The translations under genes and the position numbers were made by a program. The notes beneath the pieces were generated by a model. The model was not told the origin of the DNA. It saw only the letters and a list, made by a program, of their open reading frames with translations, and ran no database searches. This document shows, one piece after another, positions 47,686 to 56,113 of a stretch of DNA of 64,000 nt (the stretch's first letter is position 1; the number at the start of each line of letters is the position of its first letter). The DNA is from Bradyrhizobium sp. NP1 (GTDB lineage: Bacteria > Pseudomonadota > Alphaproteobacteria > Rhizobiales > Xanthobacteraceae). The stretch covers positions 310,001-374,000 of the forward strand of contig NZ_CP127385.1 in NCBI RefSeq assembly GCF_030378205.1, in the 5' to 3' direction.

Positions 47686-48471
47686 ATGGCCCGCAAGCGT
47701 TCCCTCCTCATTCCCGGTGTCGACAAGCGCCTCCTTATCAAGGATGCGATCAAGGTGATGCCGGACCTGTCGCGCCGGCGCTTCCTCACGGGCGGCGCGA
47801 GCCTTGGCGCGCTGACCCTGCTCGCGGGCTGCGACGTGGTCGATTCCTCTTCCGCCGAGGAGGTGCTGAAGAAAGTCTCGAAATTCAACGACGCGGTGCA
47901 GGCCTGGATGTTCAATCCCGACGCGCTGGCGCCGGAATTCCCGGAGAGCGCGATCACCAGGCCGTTCCCGTTCAACGCCTATTACGATCTCGACGATGCG
48001 CCTGAAATCGACGGCAAAGACTGGAAGCTCGAGGTGCGCGGCCTCGTCGACAACAAGAAGTCCTGGACGCTGGAGGAGCTCTACAAGCTGCCGCAGGTCA
48101 AGCAGGTCACGCGCCACATCTGCGTCGAGGGCTGGAGCGCGATCGGAAGCTGGACCGGCACGCCGCTGCGCGATTTCCTGAAGCTGATAGGCGCCGACAC
48201 TCGCGCCAATTATGTCTGGTTCCAGTGCGCCGACCGCGAGGGTTACAACTCGCCGCTCGACATGCGCACGGCGCTGCATCCGCAGACCCAGATGACGTTC
48301 AAGTTCGCCGACGATATCCTGCCGCGCGCCTACGGCTATCCGATGAAGATCCGCGTGCCGACCAAGCTCGGCTTCAAGAATCCGAAATATGTGATCTCGA
48401 TGGAGGTCACCAACGACTACAAGGGCGGCTACTGGGAAGACCAGGGCTACAACTCGTTCAGCGGAAACTGA
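47686..48471 (+). CDS. Molybdopterin-dependent oxidoreductase (SUOX/MsrP fold)
   Basis: A 261-residue protein. A twin-arginine motif SRRRFLTGGASLG lies near residue 29, and directly after it LTLLAGCDV forms a lipobox-like Cys. The oxidoreductase domain has the Mo-ligand Cys in RHICVEGWSAIGSWTGTPL, plus NYVWFQCADREGYNSPLDM. It probably sits on the outer face of the inner membrane and exchanges electrons with the adjacent cytochrome b561. The substrate (sulfite, methionine sulfoxide or other) is not predictable. Confidence 0.88.
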   Translation: MARKRSLLIPGVDKRLLIKDAIKVMPDLSRRRFLTGGASLGALTLLAGCDVVDSSSAEEVLKKVSKFNDAVQAWMFNPDALAPEFPESAITRPFPFNAYYDLDDAPEIDGKDWKLEVRGLVDNKKSWTLEELYKLPQVKQVTRHICVEGWSAIGSWTGTPLRDFLKLIGADTRANYVWFQCADREGYNSPLDMRTALHPQTQMTFKFADDILPRAYGYPMKIRVPTKLGFKNPKYVISMEVTNDYKGGYWEDQGYNSFSGN

Positions 48472-48509
48472 CGCGTAGCGTCATCCTGGGCAAGCGACAG
48501 CGCCGCGGG

Positions 48510-49721
48510 CTATGCGACCTTCAGCTTCCGCTGCAGCGCGGTCAGGATCGCGCCGGCGACCAGCATCGCGGCGGAAACATTCAAGGCATAGGAAAGGCTG
48601 CCGAGCGCGTCGGTGATGGCGCCGACCGCGACCGGCCCGAGCGTCTGGCCGATGCCGAACGCGATCGTCATCGCCGCGATCCCGGCCGGCCAGGCCGAAG
48701 GTGGCGCGTTAAGGCGCACGAAGGCAGTGGTCGAGCCGACCACGGCGAAGAACGCGATTCCGAACATGAAGGCGGAGACCGCCAGCAGCGCCATCGAATG
48801 GCCGAATACCGGCAAGGCCGCGCCGGCCGCATTGACGACGAGGATGATGGTGGTCGCAAGTCCGCCGCGGTCGAGCGCGAGCACGCGCCGCCACACCCAC
48901 GGCGTCGGCAGCGCGCTGATGCCGATCAGGCCCCAGAACAGGCTTTGCGCCGCCGCGCCGCCGCCGCCGTCGCGCACATAGGCGATCATGAAGGTCATGT
49001 AGGCGATGTAGCCGGCGCCGAACAGGAAATAACCCGCGAGATAGGGCAGCGTGCGCAGGATCGGAAACCCATTTCTCGCCACGCCGTCGATGCGTGCGCC
49101 ATCGCCAAGCGGCGTCGTCATCAGCGGCAGAATCAGGACGGCGGTGAGCAGCGTCATCGCCCACCAGACGATCCACCACGAGCCCGGGCCGCAGGCCTGG
49201 AGCAGGAAAGGCGCGATCAGCCCGGAGGCGAGGATGCCGATCCCCGGGCCGGCATAGAACAGGCTGAGCAGGAAGTTCGCCCGCTCGGGCCGCGACTGCG
49301 CGATGCTGGCCGCAAGCGCACCGCCGCCGACGAAGCCGATCGCGGCTCCGAGGCCGGCCAGAAGCCGCGCAAAGCTCAATACGATGAAATTGCCGGAGAC
49401 GGCGCACAGCGCGAGCGAGATGACGGCCGCGATCGTTCCCCAGCGCAGGCTCGCGGCGAGCCCAAAGCGGCGGATGACGGCCGAGGCGGCGAGCGCGCCG
49501 ACGAGATAGCCGACCGCGTTGATCGTGTTCATGAAGCCGGCTGCCGAGTAGGACCAGCCGAGCGAATCGCGCATGTCGGGCAGCACCAGCGAATAGGCGA
49601 AGCGCCCGATGCCGAGGCCGATGGTCGGTGCCAGCGACAGGATCAGGATCAGCCGCGCGGGATGCGCGTAAGTCGGTGGCGGGGAGGGGGCTCTCACGCA
49701 ATGCTCCGAGTACAGATGCAT
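48510..49721 (-). CDS. YbfB/YjiJ family MFS transporter
   Basis: A 403-residue transporter with 12 predicted helices. The opening GLGIGRFAYSLVLPDMRDSLGWSYSAAGFMNTINAVGYLVGAL is the signature of the MFS_4 (YbfB/YjiJ) group, whose substrates are largely unknown. The start is uncertain: ATG 49721, ATG 49763 or a GTG at 49698 are all in frame and none has a clear ribosome site. Paired palindromic repeats lie upstream. Confidence 0.85.
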   Translation of the reverse strand: MHLYSEHCVRAPSPPPTYAHPARLILILSLAPTIGLGIGRFAYSLVLPDMRDSLGWSYSAAGFMNTINAVGYLVGALAASAVIRRFGLAASLRWGTIAAVISLALCAVSGNFIVLSFARLLAGLGAAIGFVGGGALAASIAQSRPERANFLLSLFYAGPGIGILASGLIAPFLLQACGPGSWWIVWWAMTLLTAVLILPLMTTPLGDGARIDGVARNGFPILRTLPYLAGYFLFGAGYIAYMTFMIAYVRDGGGGAAAQSLFWGLIGISALPTPWVWRRVLALDRGGLATTIILVVNAAGAALPVFGHSMALLAVSAFMFGIAFFAVVGSTTAFVRLNAPPSAWPAGIAAMTIAFGIGQTLGPVAVGAITDALGSLSYALNVSAAMLVAGAILTALQRKLKVA

Positions 49722-49790
49722 TGTGGCAGGCAGCGCCGGATTTGCCCAGCATGCAATCGGCAATGGTGTGTTGCCGATCGCGCAACGGGC

Positions 49791-49867
49791 GCTAGTGGTC
49801 CGATTCTAACATTCGCCTCCCATCTGGGAGGCGCGCTTGCGAATGTTAGAATCAAAGGACCACTAGC
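49791..49867. repeat. Palindromic element A (forward copy)
   Basis: Outer arms GCTAGTGGTCC (49791-49801) and GGACCACTAGC (49857-49867), then inner arms GATTCTAACATTCGC (49802-49816) and GCGAATGTTAGAATC (49839-49853). An unpaired AAA in the right arm separates the two stems. The loop itself holds the hairpin GCCTCCCA-TC-TGGGAGGC (49815-49832). Confidence 0.9.
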
Positions 49868-49880
49868 AAATTGTCTTAAT

Positions 49881-49960
49881 GCTAGTGGAGCTTTGGATTT
49901 GACGTTCGCATAAGGGAATCGCGGCAAATGGGCAGCGAACGTCAAATCCGCTCCACTAGC
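49881..49960. repeat. Palindromic element B (inverted copy)
   Basis: Outer arms GCTAGTGGAGC (49881-49891) and GCTCCACTAGC (49950-49960), inner arms GGATTTGACGTTCGC (49895-49909) and GCGAACGTCAAATCC (49935-49949), with an unpaired TTT in the left arm. It has the plan of element A in the opposite orientation, 13 bases away. The arms differ in sequence but stay paired. Its right arm contains the TAG stop of the DMT transporter gene. Confidence 0.9.
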
Positions 49961-50819
49961 TCACCAGCACCAGCACGACGCCAACCACCGTCAGCATCGT
50001 GCCGACGACGATGCGGCCGGTGATCGTAATATGTCGTAGCATGATCGCGCTGAGCACCAATGTGACGAGCGGGTATACCGCAACTAAAGGTGCCACCAGC
50101 GTCACCGGCCCGTTGCGCACGGCGAAAAACAGCGTCAGCGCGCTCAGGCCGTTACTGATGCCGGTGACGGCGAACCAGAGCCGGCCGGACCACGGCGCCT
50201 GCTCGATGAAGCTTCCCTTGCGCACGCGCTGCACGGCCAGCACGACAATCGACGACATGACGTAGCCGATTAGGCTGCCCCAGAGCGGGCTCGGCCAGAT
50301 CTGGAGCGCGAGCTTGGCGATCGGCGGCACGATGCCGCGCACCAGCGCGCTCGCGAGCGGCAGCAACAGCGCCCAGCTTCGCCAGTGGCCGAGGTCGCGC
50401 GGCCGCGTCACGCTGATCACCACGGCGCCGATCACCGCGATGACCATGCCTGCCAGCTGCGAGGTCCGCAGCGGCTCGTGCAGCAGGGCGACCGCGAGCG
50501 CCACCGCGAACAGCGGCGCGAGGTTGCCGAGCGTCGAGGTGATCACCGGCCCCAGCGCGCGGTTGGAGGCGAAGGTCAGGAAGGTCAGCGCGGCCGGGAA
50601 GAACAGGCCGATCGCGGCGAAGAGCGGCAAGCCACGCCAGACCACCGGCTCGCCGGCGAGAAGCAGCGGCGACAGCAGGATGAACAGGAGCGTGAAGGAG
50701 GGAACGCTGATCGAGGCGCCGGACAGCGGCTCGACCGAACGCAGCCCAAGCTGGGCGGTGACCACCCCGGCCCCGAGGAAAAAGGCGGAGGCAAAGGCGA
50801 ACAGGATGGCTGAGGTCAT
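49956..50819 (-). CDS. EamA-type (DMT superfamily) transporter
   Basis: A 287-residue membrane protein with ten predicted helices in two EamA repeats; the repeat ends [17 protein letters not shown] and the C-terminal [14 protein letters not shown] mark the two halves. The substrate (metabolite efflux or uptake) is unknown. The last residues and the stop codon lie in the arm of palindromic element B, so the native C terminus may have been altered by the repeat insertion. It is divergent from leuB. Confidence 0.85.
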   Translation of the reverse strand: MTSAILFAFASAFFLGAGVVTAQLGLRSVEPLSGASISVPSFTLLFILLSPLLLAGEPVVWRGLPLFAAIGLFFPAALTFLTFASNRALGPVITSTLGNLAPLFAVALAVALLHEPLRTSQLAGMVIAVIGAVVISVTRPRDLGHWRSWALLLPLASALVRGIVPPIAKLALQIWPSPLWGSLIGYVMSSIVVLAVQRVRKGSFIEQAPWSGRLWFAVTGISNGLSALTLFFAVRNGPVTLVAPLVAVYPLVTLVLSAIMLRHITITGRIVVGTMLTVVGVVLVLVS

Positions 50820-50953
50820 GCGGTCCGTCTTGCTTGCCTTCTTCGGGGGGCGGCTTGTGCCAAAAACGGTCCGATTTCAGCCCAGCGCCAGCGCCTTGCC
50901 AATCCGCCTCCGGCGCATTAGCACTCCGCGCGCGACGAATAAGGAAACAGACC

Positions 50954-52066
50954 ATGGCGACCCACAAGCTCCTGCTGCTCCCCGGCGATGGCATCGGCCC
51001 CGAAGTGATGACCGAGGTCAAGCGCCTGATCGACTGGCTCAACGACAAGGGCATCGCCCGCTTCGAGGCCGAGCAAGGGCTGGTCGGCGGTACCGCCTAT
51101 GACGCGCACAAGGTTGCCGTCACCGACGAGACCATGGCCAAGGCCAAGGCGGCGGACGCGGTGATCTTCGGCGCGGTCGGCGGGCCGAAATGGGACAGCG
51201 TGCCCTATGAGGCGCGGCCCGAGGCCGGCCTGCTGCGGCTGCGCAAGGATCTCGGCCTGTTCGCCAATTTGCGGCCGGCGGTCTGCTACCCGGCGCTGGC
51301 GGAAGCCTCCAGCCTCAAGCGCGAGGTGGTCGAGGGCCTCGACATCATGATCGTGCGCGAGCTCACCGGCGGCGTCTATTTCGGCGAGCCGAAGACCATC
51401 ACCGATCTCGGCAACGGCCAGAAGCGCGCCGTCGACACCCAGGTCTACGACACCTACGAGATCGAGCGCATCGCGTGCGTTGCCTTCGACCTCGCGCGCA
51501 AGCGGCGCAACAAGGTCACCTCGATGGAAAAGCGCAACGTCATGAAGTCGGGCGTGCTCTGGAACGAGGTGGTGACCCAGGTTCATGCGCGCGAATACAA
51601 GGACGTCACGCTGGAGCACCAGCTCGCGGATTCCGGCGGCATGAATCTCGTGAAATATCCGAAGCAGTTCGACGTCATCGTCACCGACAATCTGTTCGGC
51701 GACATGCTGTCCGACATCGCCGCGATGCTGACCGGCTCGCTCGGCATGCTGCCGTCGGCCTCGCTCGGCGAGGTCGATGCCAAGACGAAAAAGCGCAAGG
51801 CGCTGTACGAGCCGGTGCACGGCTCCGCCCCTGATATCGCGGGCAAGGGCCTTGCCAATCCGATCGCGATGCTCGCCTCGTTCGGCATGGCGCTGCGCTA
51901 CTCCTTCGACATGGGCGCGCTCGCAGACCAACTCGACGCGGCGATCGCCGCCGTGCTGGCGAACGGTTTGCGCACCGCCGACATCAAGTCTGACGGCACG
52001 ACGCAGGTATCGACGCGCGAGATGGGCGAGGCGATCCTGAAGGAGCTCCAGAAGCTGCACGGCTGA
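50954..52066 (+). CDS. leuB: 3-isopropylmalate dehydrogenase
   Basis: A 370-residue NAD-dependent enzyme of leucine synthesis. It opens with [13 protein letters not shown], has the GGPKWD and substrate-binding [14 protein letters not shown] segments, [11 protein letters not shown], and the metal-binding Asp cluster in [17 protein letters not shown], then the cofactor stretch [18 protein letters not shown]. leuD is 6.3 kb downstream on the other strand, and leuC is not in the window. Confidence 0.97.
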   Translation: MATHKLLLLPGDGIGPEVMTEVKRLIDWLNDKGIARFEAEQGLVGGTAYDAHKVAVTDETMAKAKAADAVIFGAVGGPKWDSVPYEARPEAGLLRLRKDLGLFANLRPAVCYPALAEASSLKREVVEGLDIMIVRELTGGVYFGEPKTITDLGNGQKRAVDTQVYDTYEIERIACVAFDLARKRRNKVTSMEKRNVMKSGVLWNEVVTQVHAREYKDVTLEHQLADSGGMNLVKYPKQFDVIVTDNLFGDMLSDIAAMLTGSLGMLPSASLGEVDAKTKKRKALYEPVHGSAPDIAGKGLANPIAMLASFGMALRYSFDMGALADQLDAAIAAVLANGLRTADIKSDGTTQVSTREMGEAILKELQKLHG

Positions 52067-52092
52067 GCCGAGCGTCTCGCGAAGCAAAAATG

Positions 52093-52121
52093 AGAATGGC
52101 CGGGACAAGCCCGGCCATTCT
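52093..52121. terminator. Bidirectional terminator after leuB
   Basis: AGAATGGCCGGG (52093-52104) pairs over 12 bp with CCCGGCCATTCT (52110-52121), with a 5-base loop, A-rich sequence on the left and T-rich on the right. It lies between convergent leuB and a small secreted-protein gene. The core is the same as in the terminator after argG. Confidence 0.8.
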
Positions 52122-52144
52122 TGTATCGATCGCTTGCGTCAGCG

Positions 52145-52531
52145 CTAGTAGAGCGGGAACCTCTGCGGATACCATCCGCCCAAATCGGACGGCGTGCTGA
52201 GCGGCTGCCGGTCGATCGGGCGGTTGTTGTTCTCACGCCCGAACGACGGGTACCCGATGTCCGGCGGAAAGGCATAGTCCTGGAATTTGCGATCGCCCGG
52301 CAGCACCTCGGTACCGGCGTCGAGCCAGGAGCGTTTGCTCACATAGATGCGGGTACGCGGCCCCTGCTGATAGGAGACGTTGGGGCCGCTCTGGCGGTAG
52401 ACGCGGTTGTCGCGCCGGTCGGCATCGCGCGGCGACTGTGCGTTGGCACTTGCGGCAAAGCTCGCCGCCACCACGGCGCCTGCCGTCAACAGCAGCGCGA
52501 GCTTGCTCGCGGCAGCGAATTTCCAGGTCAT
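52145..52531 (-). CDS. Small secreted protein of unknown function
   Basis: A 128-residue protein with a clear signal peptide (hydrophobic about residues 8-28, ASANAQ cleavage). The mature part is basic and rich in Asp, Arg and Tyr (ADRRDNRVYRQSGPNVSYQQ) with DIGYPSFGRENNN near the end. No family is recognised. GAGGA precedes the ATG at 52531; in-frame ATGs 9 and 15 bases upstream are alternatives. Confidence 0.7.
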   Translation of the reverse strand: MTWKFAAASKLALLLTAGAVVAASFAASANAQSPRDADRRDNRVYRQSGPNVSYQQGPRTRIYVSKRSWLDAGTEVLPGDRKFQDYAFPPDIGYPSFGRENNNRPIDRQPLSTPSDLGGWYPQRFPLY

Positions 52532-52720
52532 CACGTCCATCCTCATGGGCTTGCTGATTGGGCTTGCCCAATCGATTTGCCGCCATCTTACCCGGCGCGG
52601 GCGCAAGATCACTATGTCCAATGCGCCACACCACGTCATATAATGCGGCGCCGATCGCTAAAGTTACATCAAAACAGGGCATTAAGCCGTGTCCGGGCGG
52701 GCTTGCGGGGGCCGCAGCCG

Positions 52721-53524
52721 CTACAAGGCGCCACGCAGATGCGGGTCGTCGGCGCCGGTCACCCAATCCGCCGAAAGCATCGGCGCCGCAGCCGGCGCGC
52801 AGGCGGCGCGCTTGAGCTCGGCGCGGGCGAACATTTCCGCAAGTTTCGGGTCATTGCCTGACGTCAGCAGCATCAGCCGGTTCAGCGTGCAGGCGATCGC
52901 CGCGCGCTGCGCCGGCAGGCCAGCCTGGCGGCACGAGAAGCCCGCGATCTGCAGATCGGGCGCCTCGAAACGCTTGACGAAGCCGACGCAGGCAGGCGCC
53001 GCCTCCGCTTCGTCCGTTCGCCTGAACAGCGCGACCTGGCCGAACTTGCTGTCGACCACGCCGGCGGGCTCGAGCGCAGCCCCGTTGGGCACCATTCGCG
53101 CCGCCACCGCGGCCCGCGGCGGAGTGGAGCGGTCGAATTCCCCGCCCATGCGGTAAAGTTCGAGCTCGCCGAGCGGCCTGTCGGCCTCGCCGGTCCAGCG
53201 GAAGATGTCCTTGCGGCCGCCGGCGGGGTGCCGAAGGATAGTGTAACTCGCTGATTTCTCGAAAAGATCAAGCGAGGTGACGGCGAATGCCGGATGCGAG
53301 CGGTCAGCCACGGCCCAGCCGGCGTCGGCTGCCGGCTCGGCAGCGATCACATCGATCCAATGGTTGAAGGCATAGAGCGCGAGGATGCCGACGAGCCCCA
53401 GCGTCCCCATATAGGCGACGAGGCGCGCGAGCGTCGCCACGACTTCGTCGGTGAAACTGGTCAGGGCGGGGTGGATCCGGTCCCTAGAATGGAAATTGGC
53501 CCGTTCTGGCCCAAAGGAACGCAT
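52721..53524 (-). CDS. Single-pass membrane protein of unknown function
   Basis: A 267-residue protein. About 30 N-terminal residues precede one membrane helix (LVAYMGTLGLVGILALYAF), then a ~210-residue domain that should lie outside the cytosol. It contains three Cys (PACVGFVKRF, GFSCRQAG, IACTLNRLM) that could form a disulfide, and a further Cys near the end. No family is recognised. It is divergent from asd. Confidence 0.7.
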   Translation of the reverse strand: MRSFGPERANFHSRDRIHPALTSFTDEVVATLARLVAYMGTLGLVGILALYAFNHWIDVIAAEPAADAGWAVADRSHPAFAVTSLDLFEKSASYTILRHPAGGRKDIFRWTGEADRPLGELELYRMGGEFDRSTPPRAAVAARMVPNGAALEPAGVVDSKFGQVALFRRTDEAEAAPACVGFVKRFEAPDLQIAGFSCRQAGLPAQRAAIACTLNRLMLLTSGNDPKLAEMFARAELKRAACAPAAAPMLSADWVTGADDPHLRGAL

Positions 53525-53657
53525 CAAAACGCCTGAACGCGTGCTACCGTTGCCGCTGCCGTTGCCGTTGTCTTGGCGGTGGTTCTCGCATAGAAGCGCT
53601 GCCGCTTCCCTTTCCGCTATCAGCGGCGAAACGGCATTTTTCCTCGGAGAGTGAACG

Positions 53658-54692
53658 ATGGGTTACAAAGTCGCGGTGGTCGGAGCGACCGGCAATGTCG
53701 GGCGCGAAATGCTTGCGATCCTCGACGAGCGCAAGTTCCCCGCCGACGAGGTCGTGGCGCTGGCCTCGCGTCGCAGCGTCGGCGTCGAGGTCTCCTATGG
53801 CGACCGCACGCTCAAGGTCAAAGCCCTCGAACACTATGATTTCTCCGACGTCGACATCTGCCTGATGTCGGCGGGCGGCTCCGTATCGAAGGAATGGTCG
53901 CCGAAGATCGGCGCCGCCGGCGCGGTCGTGATCGACAATTCGTCGGCCTGGCGCATGGATCCGGACGTGCCGCTGATCGTGCCGGAGGTGAATGCGGACG
54001 CGGCCGCGGGCTTCACGAAGAGGAACATCATCGCCAACCCGAACTGCTCGACCGCGCAGCTCGTGGTGGCGCTGAAGCCGCTGCATGATGCCGCCACCAT
54101 CAAGCGCGTCGTGGTCTCGACCTATCAATCGGTGTCGGGCGCCGGCAAGGACGCGATGGACGAATTGTTCTCGCAGACCAAGGCGGTCTACACCAACGAC
54201 GAGCTGGTCAACAAGAAATTCCCCAAGCGCATCGCCTTCAACGTGATCCCGCAAATCGACGTCTTCATGGAGGACGGCTACACCAAGGAAGAGTGGAAGA
54301 TGATGGCGGAGACCAAGAAGATCCTTGATCCCAAGATCAGGCTTACCGCGACCTGCGTGCGGGTGCCGGTGTTCGTCGGCCATTCGGAAGCCGTCAATGT
54401 CGAGTTCGAGAAGCCGATCACGCCGGACGAGGCGCGCGACATCCTGCGCTCGGCGCCGGGCTGCCTCGTGATCGACAAGCACGAGCCGGGCGGCTACGTC
54501 ACGCCCTACGAGGCGGCTGGCGAGGACGCGACCTATATCAGCCGCATCCGTGATGACGCCACGGTCGAGAACGGGATCGCGTTCTGGTGCGTCTCCGACA
54601 ATCTGCGCAAGGGTGCGGCGCTGAACGCGATTCAGATCGCGGAAGTGCTGATCAACCGCAAGCTGATCAGCGCCAAGAAAAAGGCGGCGTGA
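53658..54692 (+). CDS. asd: Aspartate-semialdehyde dehydrogenase
   Basis: A 344-residue NADP enzyme that reduces aspartyl phosphate, feeding lysine, diaminopimelate, methionine and threonine synthesis. It has the cofactor motif VVGATGNVGREML, the nucleophile Cys in NPNCSTAQLVVAL, STYQSVSGAGKDAMDEL and the substrate-binding VRVPVFVGHSEAV. It belongs to the bacterial group shared with leuB-linked asd genes, consistent with leuB nearby. Confidence 0.97.
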   Translation: MGYKVAVVGATGNVGREMLAILDERKFPADEVVALASRRSVGVEVSYGDRTLKVKALEHYDFSDVDICLMSAGGSVSKEWSPKIGAAGAVVIDNSSAWRMDPDVPLIVPEVNADAAAGFTKRNIIANPNCSTAQLVVALKPLHDAATIKRVVVSTYQSVSGAGKDAMDELFSQTKAVYTNDELVNKKFPKRIAFNVIPQIDVFMEDGYTKEEWKMMAETKKILDPKIRLTATCVRVPVFVGHSEAVNVEFEKPITPDEARDILRSAPGCLVIDKHEPGGYVTPYEAAGEDATYISRIRDDATVENGIAFWCVSDNLRKGAALNAIQIAEVLINRKLISAKKKAA

Positions 54693-54718
54693 GCTGGCTC
54701 TAGCAATCGGTACGTTTC

Positions 54719-55273
54719 ATGACCGAACAGCCGGTGGCCGATCGGCCGGATCCTGCGCTCAAGCGCGTCGAGAGGGGCTTTGAGAGCCTGATCTTCAACA
54801 GCCGCTGGCTGATGGCGCCGTTCTATTTCGGCCTCGTCGTGAGCCTCGCCGTGCTGCTGCTGAAATTCTGCATGATGCTGTGGGAGTTCGTCGTGCATGC
54901 GCCGGGCTCGAAGGAGTCCGACATCATCCTCGGCGTGCTCAGCCTGATCGACGTGTCGCTGACCGGCAATCTGATCGTGATCGTGGTGTTCTCCGGCTAC
55001 GAGAACTTCGTCTCCAAGATCGACGGCAGCGGCCATCCCGACTGGCCGGACTGGATGACCAAGGTCAATTTCGGCGGGTTGAAGCAGAAGCTGCTTGCCT
55101 CGATCGTCGCGATCTCGGCGATCCAGGTGCTGAAGGCCTTCATGAACATCGACACCGTGTTCGAGCCGAGCAAGCTCGCCTGGCTGGTCGGCGTGCACCT
55201 GGTGTTCGTGATCTCGGCCTTCATGCTCGCGATCTCCGACCGCTGGGCCGGCGGCGATCACGGGGGTGAGTAG
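54719..55273 (+). CDS. YqhA/UPF0114 family membrane protein
   Basis: A 184-residue protein with four helices. The opening ERGFESLIFNSRWLMAPFYFGL and the central DVSLTGNLIVIVVFSGYENFVSKID match the UPF0114 (YqhA) family, of unknown function. It begins 26 bases after asd, probably in the same transcript, and is convergent with the carbonic anhydrase gene. Confidence 0.87.
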   Translation: MTEQPVADRPDPALKRVERGFESLIFNSRWLMAPFYFGLVVSLAVLLLKFCMMLWEFVVHAPGSKESDIILGVLSLIDVSLTGNLIVIVVFSGYENFVSKIDGSGHPDWPDWMTKVNFGGLKQKLLASIVAISAIQVLKAFMNIDTVFEPSKLAWLVGVHLVFVISAFMLAISDRWAGGDHGGE

Positions 55274-55328
55274 CGAACAGGGAATAGCGAATTGAGAGCA
55301 GGGAATAGCGATTCCGCTATTCGCTACT
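55269..55328. repeat. Nested repeats between convergent yqhA-like and carbonic anhydrase genes
   Basis: AGTAGCGAA (55269-55277) pairs with TTCGCTACT (55320-55328), and inside it GAATAGCG (55303-55310) pairs with CGCTATTC (55315-55322). The motif GGGAATAGCGA is also directly repeated near 55280 and 55301. Both stop codons lie in the outer arms. It may end both transcripts. Confidence 0.6.
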
Positions 55329-55971
55329 TGCCCAGTTCCCGAACGCTCAAGAATTCCTTGGTCTCGCGGTCGAGCACGAACAGCGAGCCCTCGGCGACGC
55401 CGAAATAGGCGCCGTGCAGCTTCGTCTCGCCCCGCTGCACGCGTTCCCGCACGAACGGGAAGGTCGTCAGGTTTTCCAGGCTGCGGAACACGGCCGCCTT
55501 CTCGATGCGGACGGTGAAGTCCTGCATGCTCTCGTGGTTGCGCTGCTCGACCACCTCGCCCGGCTTGATGAACATCGCCATCCAGCGGCCGATGAAGTCG
55601 CCCGGCGACAGCGGCTCGATCTTGTCGATGAAGGCGCGGATGCCGCCGCACTGGGCATGGCCGAGCACCACGATATGCTTCACCTTGAGCACGTTGACGG
55701 CGTATTCCAGCGCCGCCGAGACGCCGTGCGCGCCGCCGTCGGGCTCATAGACCGGAACCAGATTGGCGACGTTGCGCATCACGAACAATTCGCCGGGGCC
55801 GGCATCGAAGATCACTTCCGGTGATACCCGGGAATCGCAGCAACCGATCACCATGACTTCCGGCGACTGCCCCCGCACCGACAATTCGCGGTAGCGGGTC
55901 TGCTCGGTCGGGAGCCGTTGCGAGGCGAAGGTGCGGTAGCCGTCGATCAGCCGCTGCGGAAACGATATCAT
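55324..55971 (-). CDS. Beta-class carbonic anhydrase
   Basis: A 215-residue zinc enzyme interconverting CO2 and bicarbonate. Zinc ligands are Cys in GCCDSRVSPE (with the Asp-Arg dyad), and His and Cys in LGHAQCGGIRAF. VRNVANLVPVYEPDGG-type sequence (here VMRNVANLVP) completes the active-site wall. It would supply bicarbonate for carboxylations. No signal peptide is present, so it acts in the cytosol. Confidence 0.95.
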   Translation of the reverse strand: MISFPQRLIDGYRTFASQRLPTEQTRYRELSVRGQSPEVMVIGCCDSRVSPEVIFDAGPGELFVMRNVANLVPVYEPDGGAHGVSAALEYAVNVLKVKHIVVLGHAQCGGIRAFIDKIEPLSPGDFIGRWMAMFIKPGEVVEQRNHESMQDFTVRIEKAAVFRSLENLTTFPFVRERVQRGETKLHGAYFGVAEGSLFVLDRETKEFLSVRELGK

Positions 55972-56113
55972 GCCCCCTGCTAATCACATGGCAATGACCG
56001 GAACAAGGCTTCCGCGTAACAGTTCGAAGTGTTATCGCCAGAGTTCCGAAGAGCCCAAGCCTCCAGAGCTCAATCTCCGGAGCCCAAGCTCCGCAAGACC
56101 AAAGGGAGCCGCC

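Noticed and set aside
49791..49960. Paired palindromes considered as terminal inverted repeats of an insertion sequence.
   Set aside because: Only 13 bases separate them and each is a complete hairpin; there is no transposase gene.
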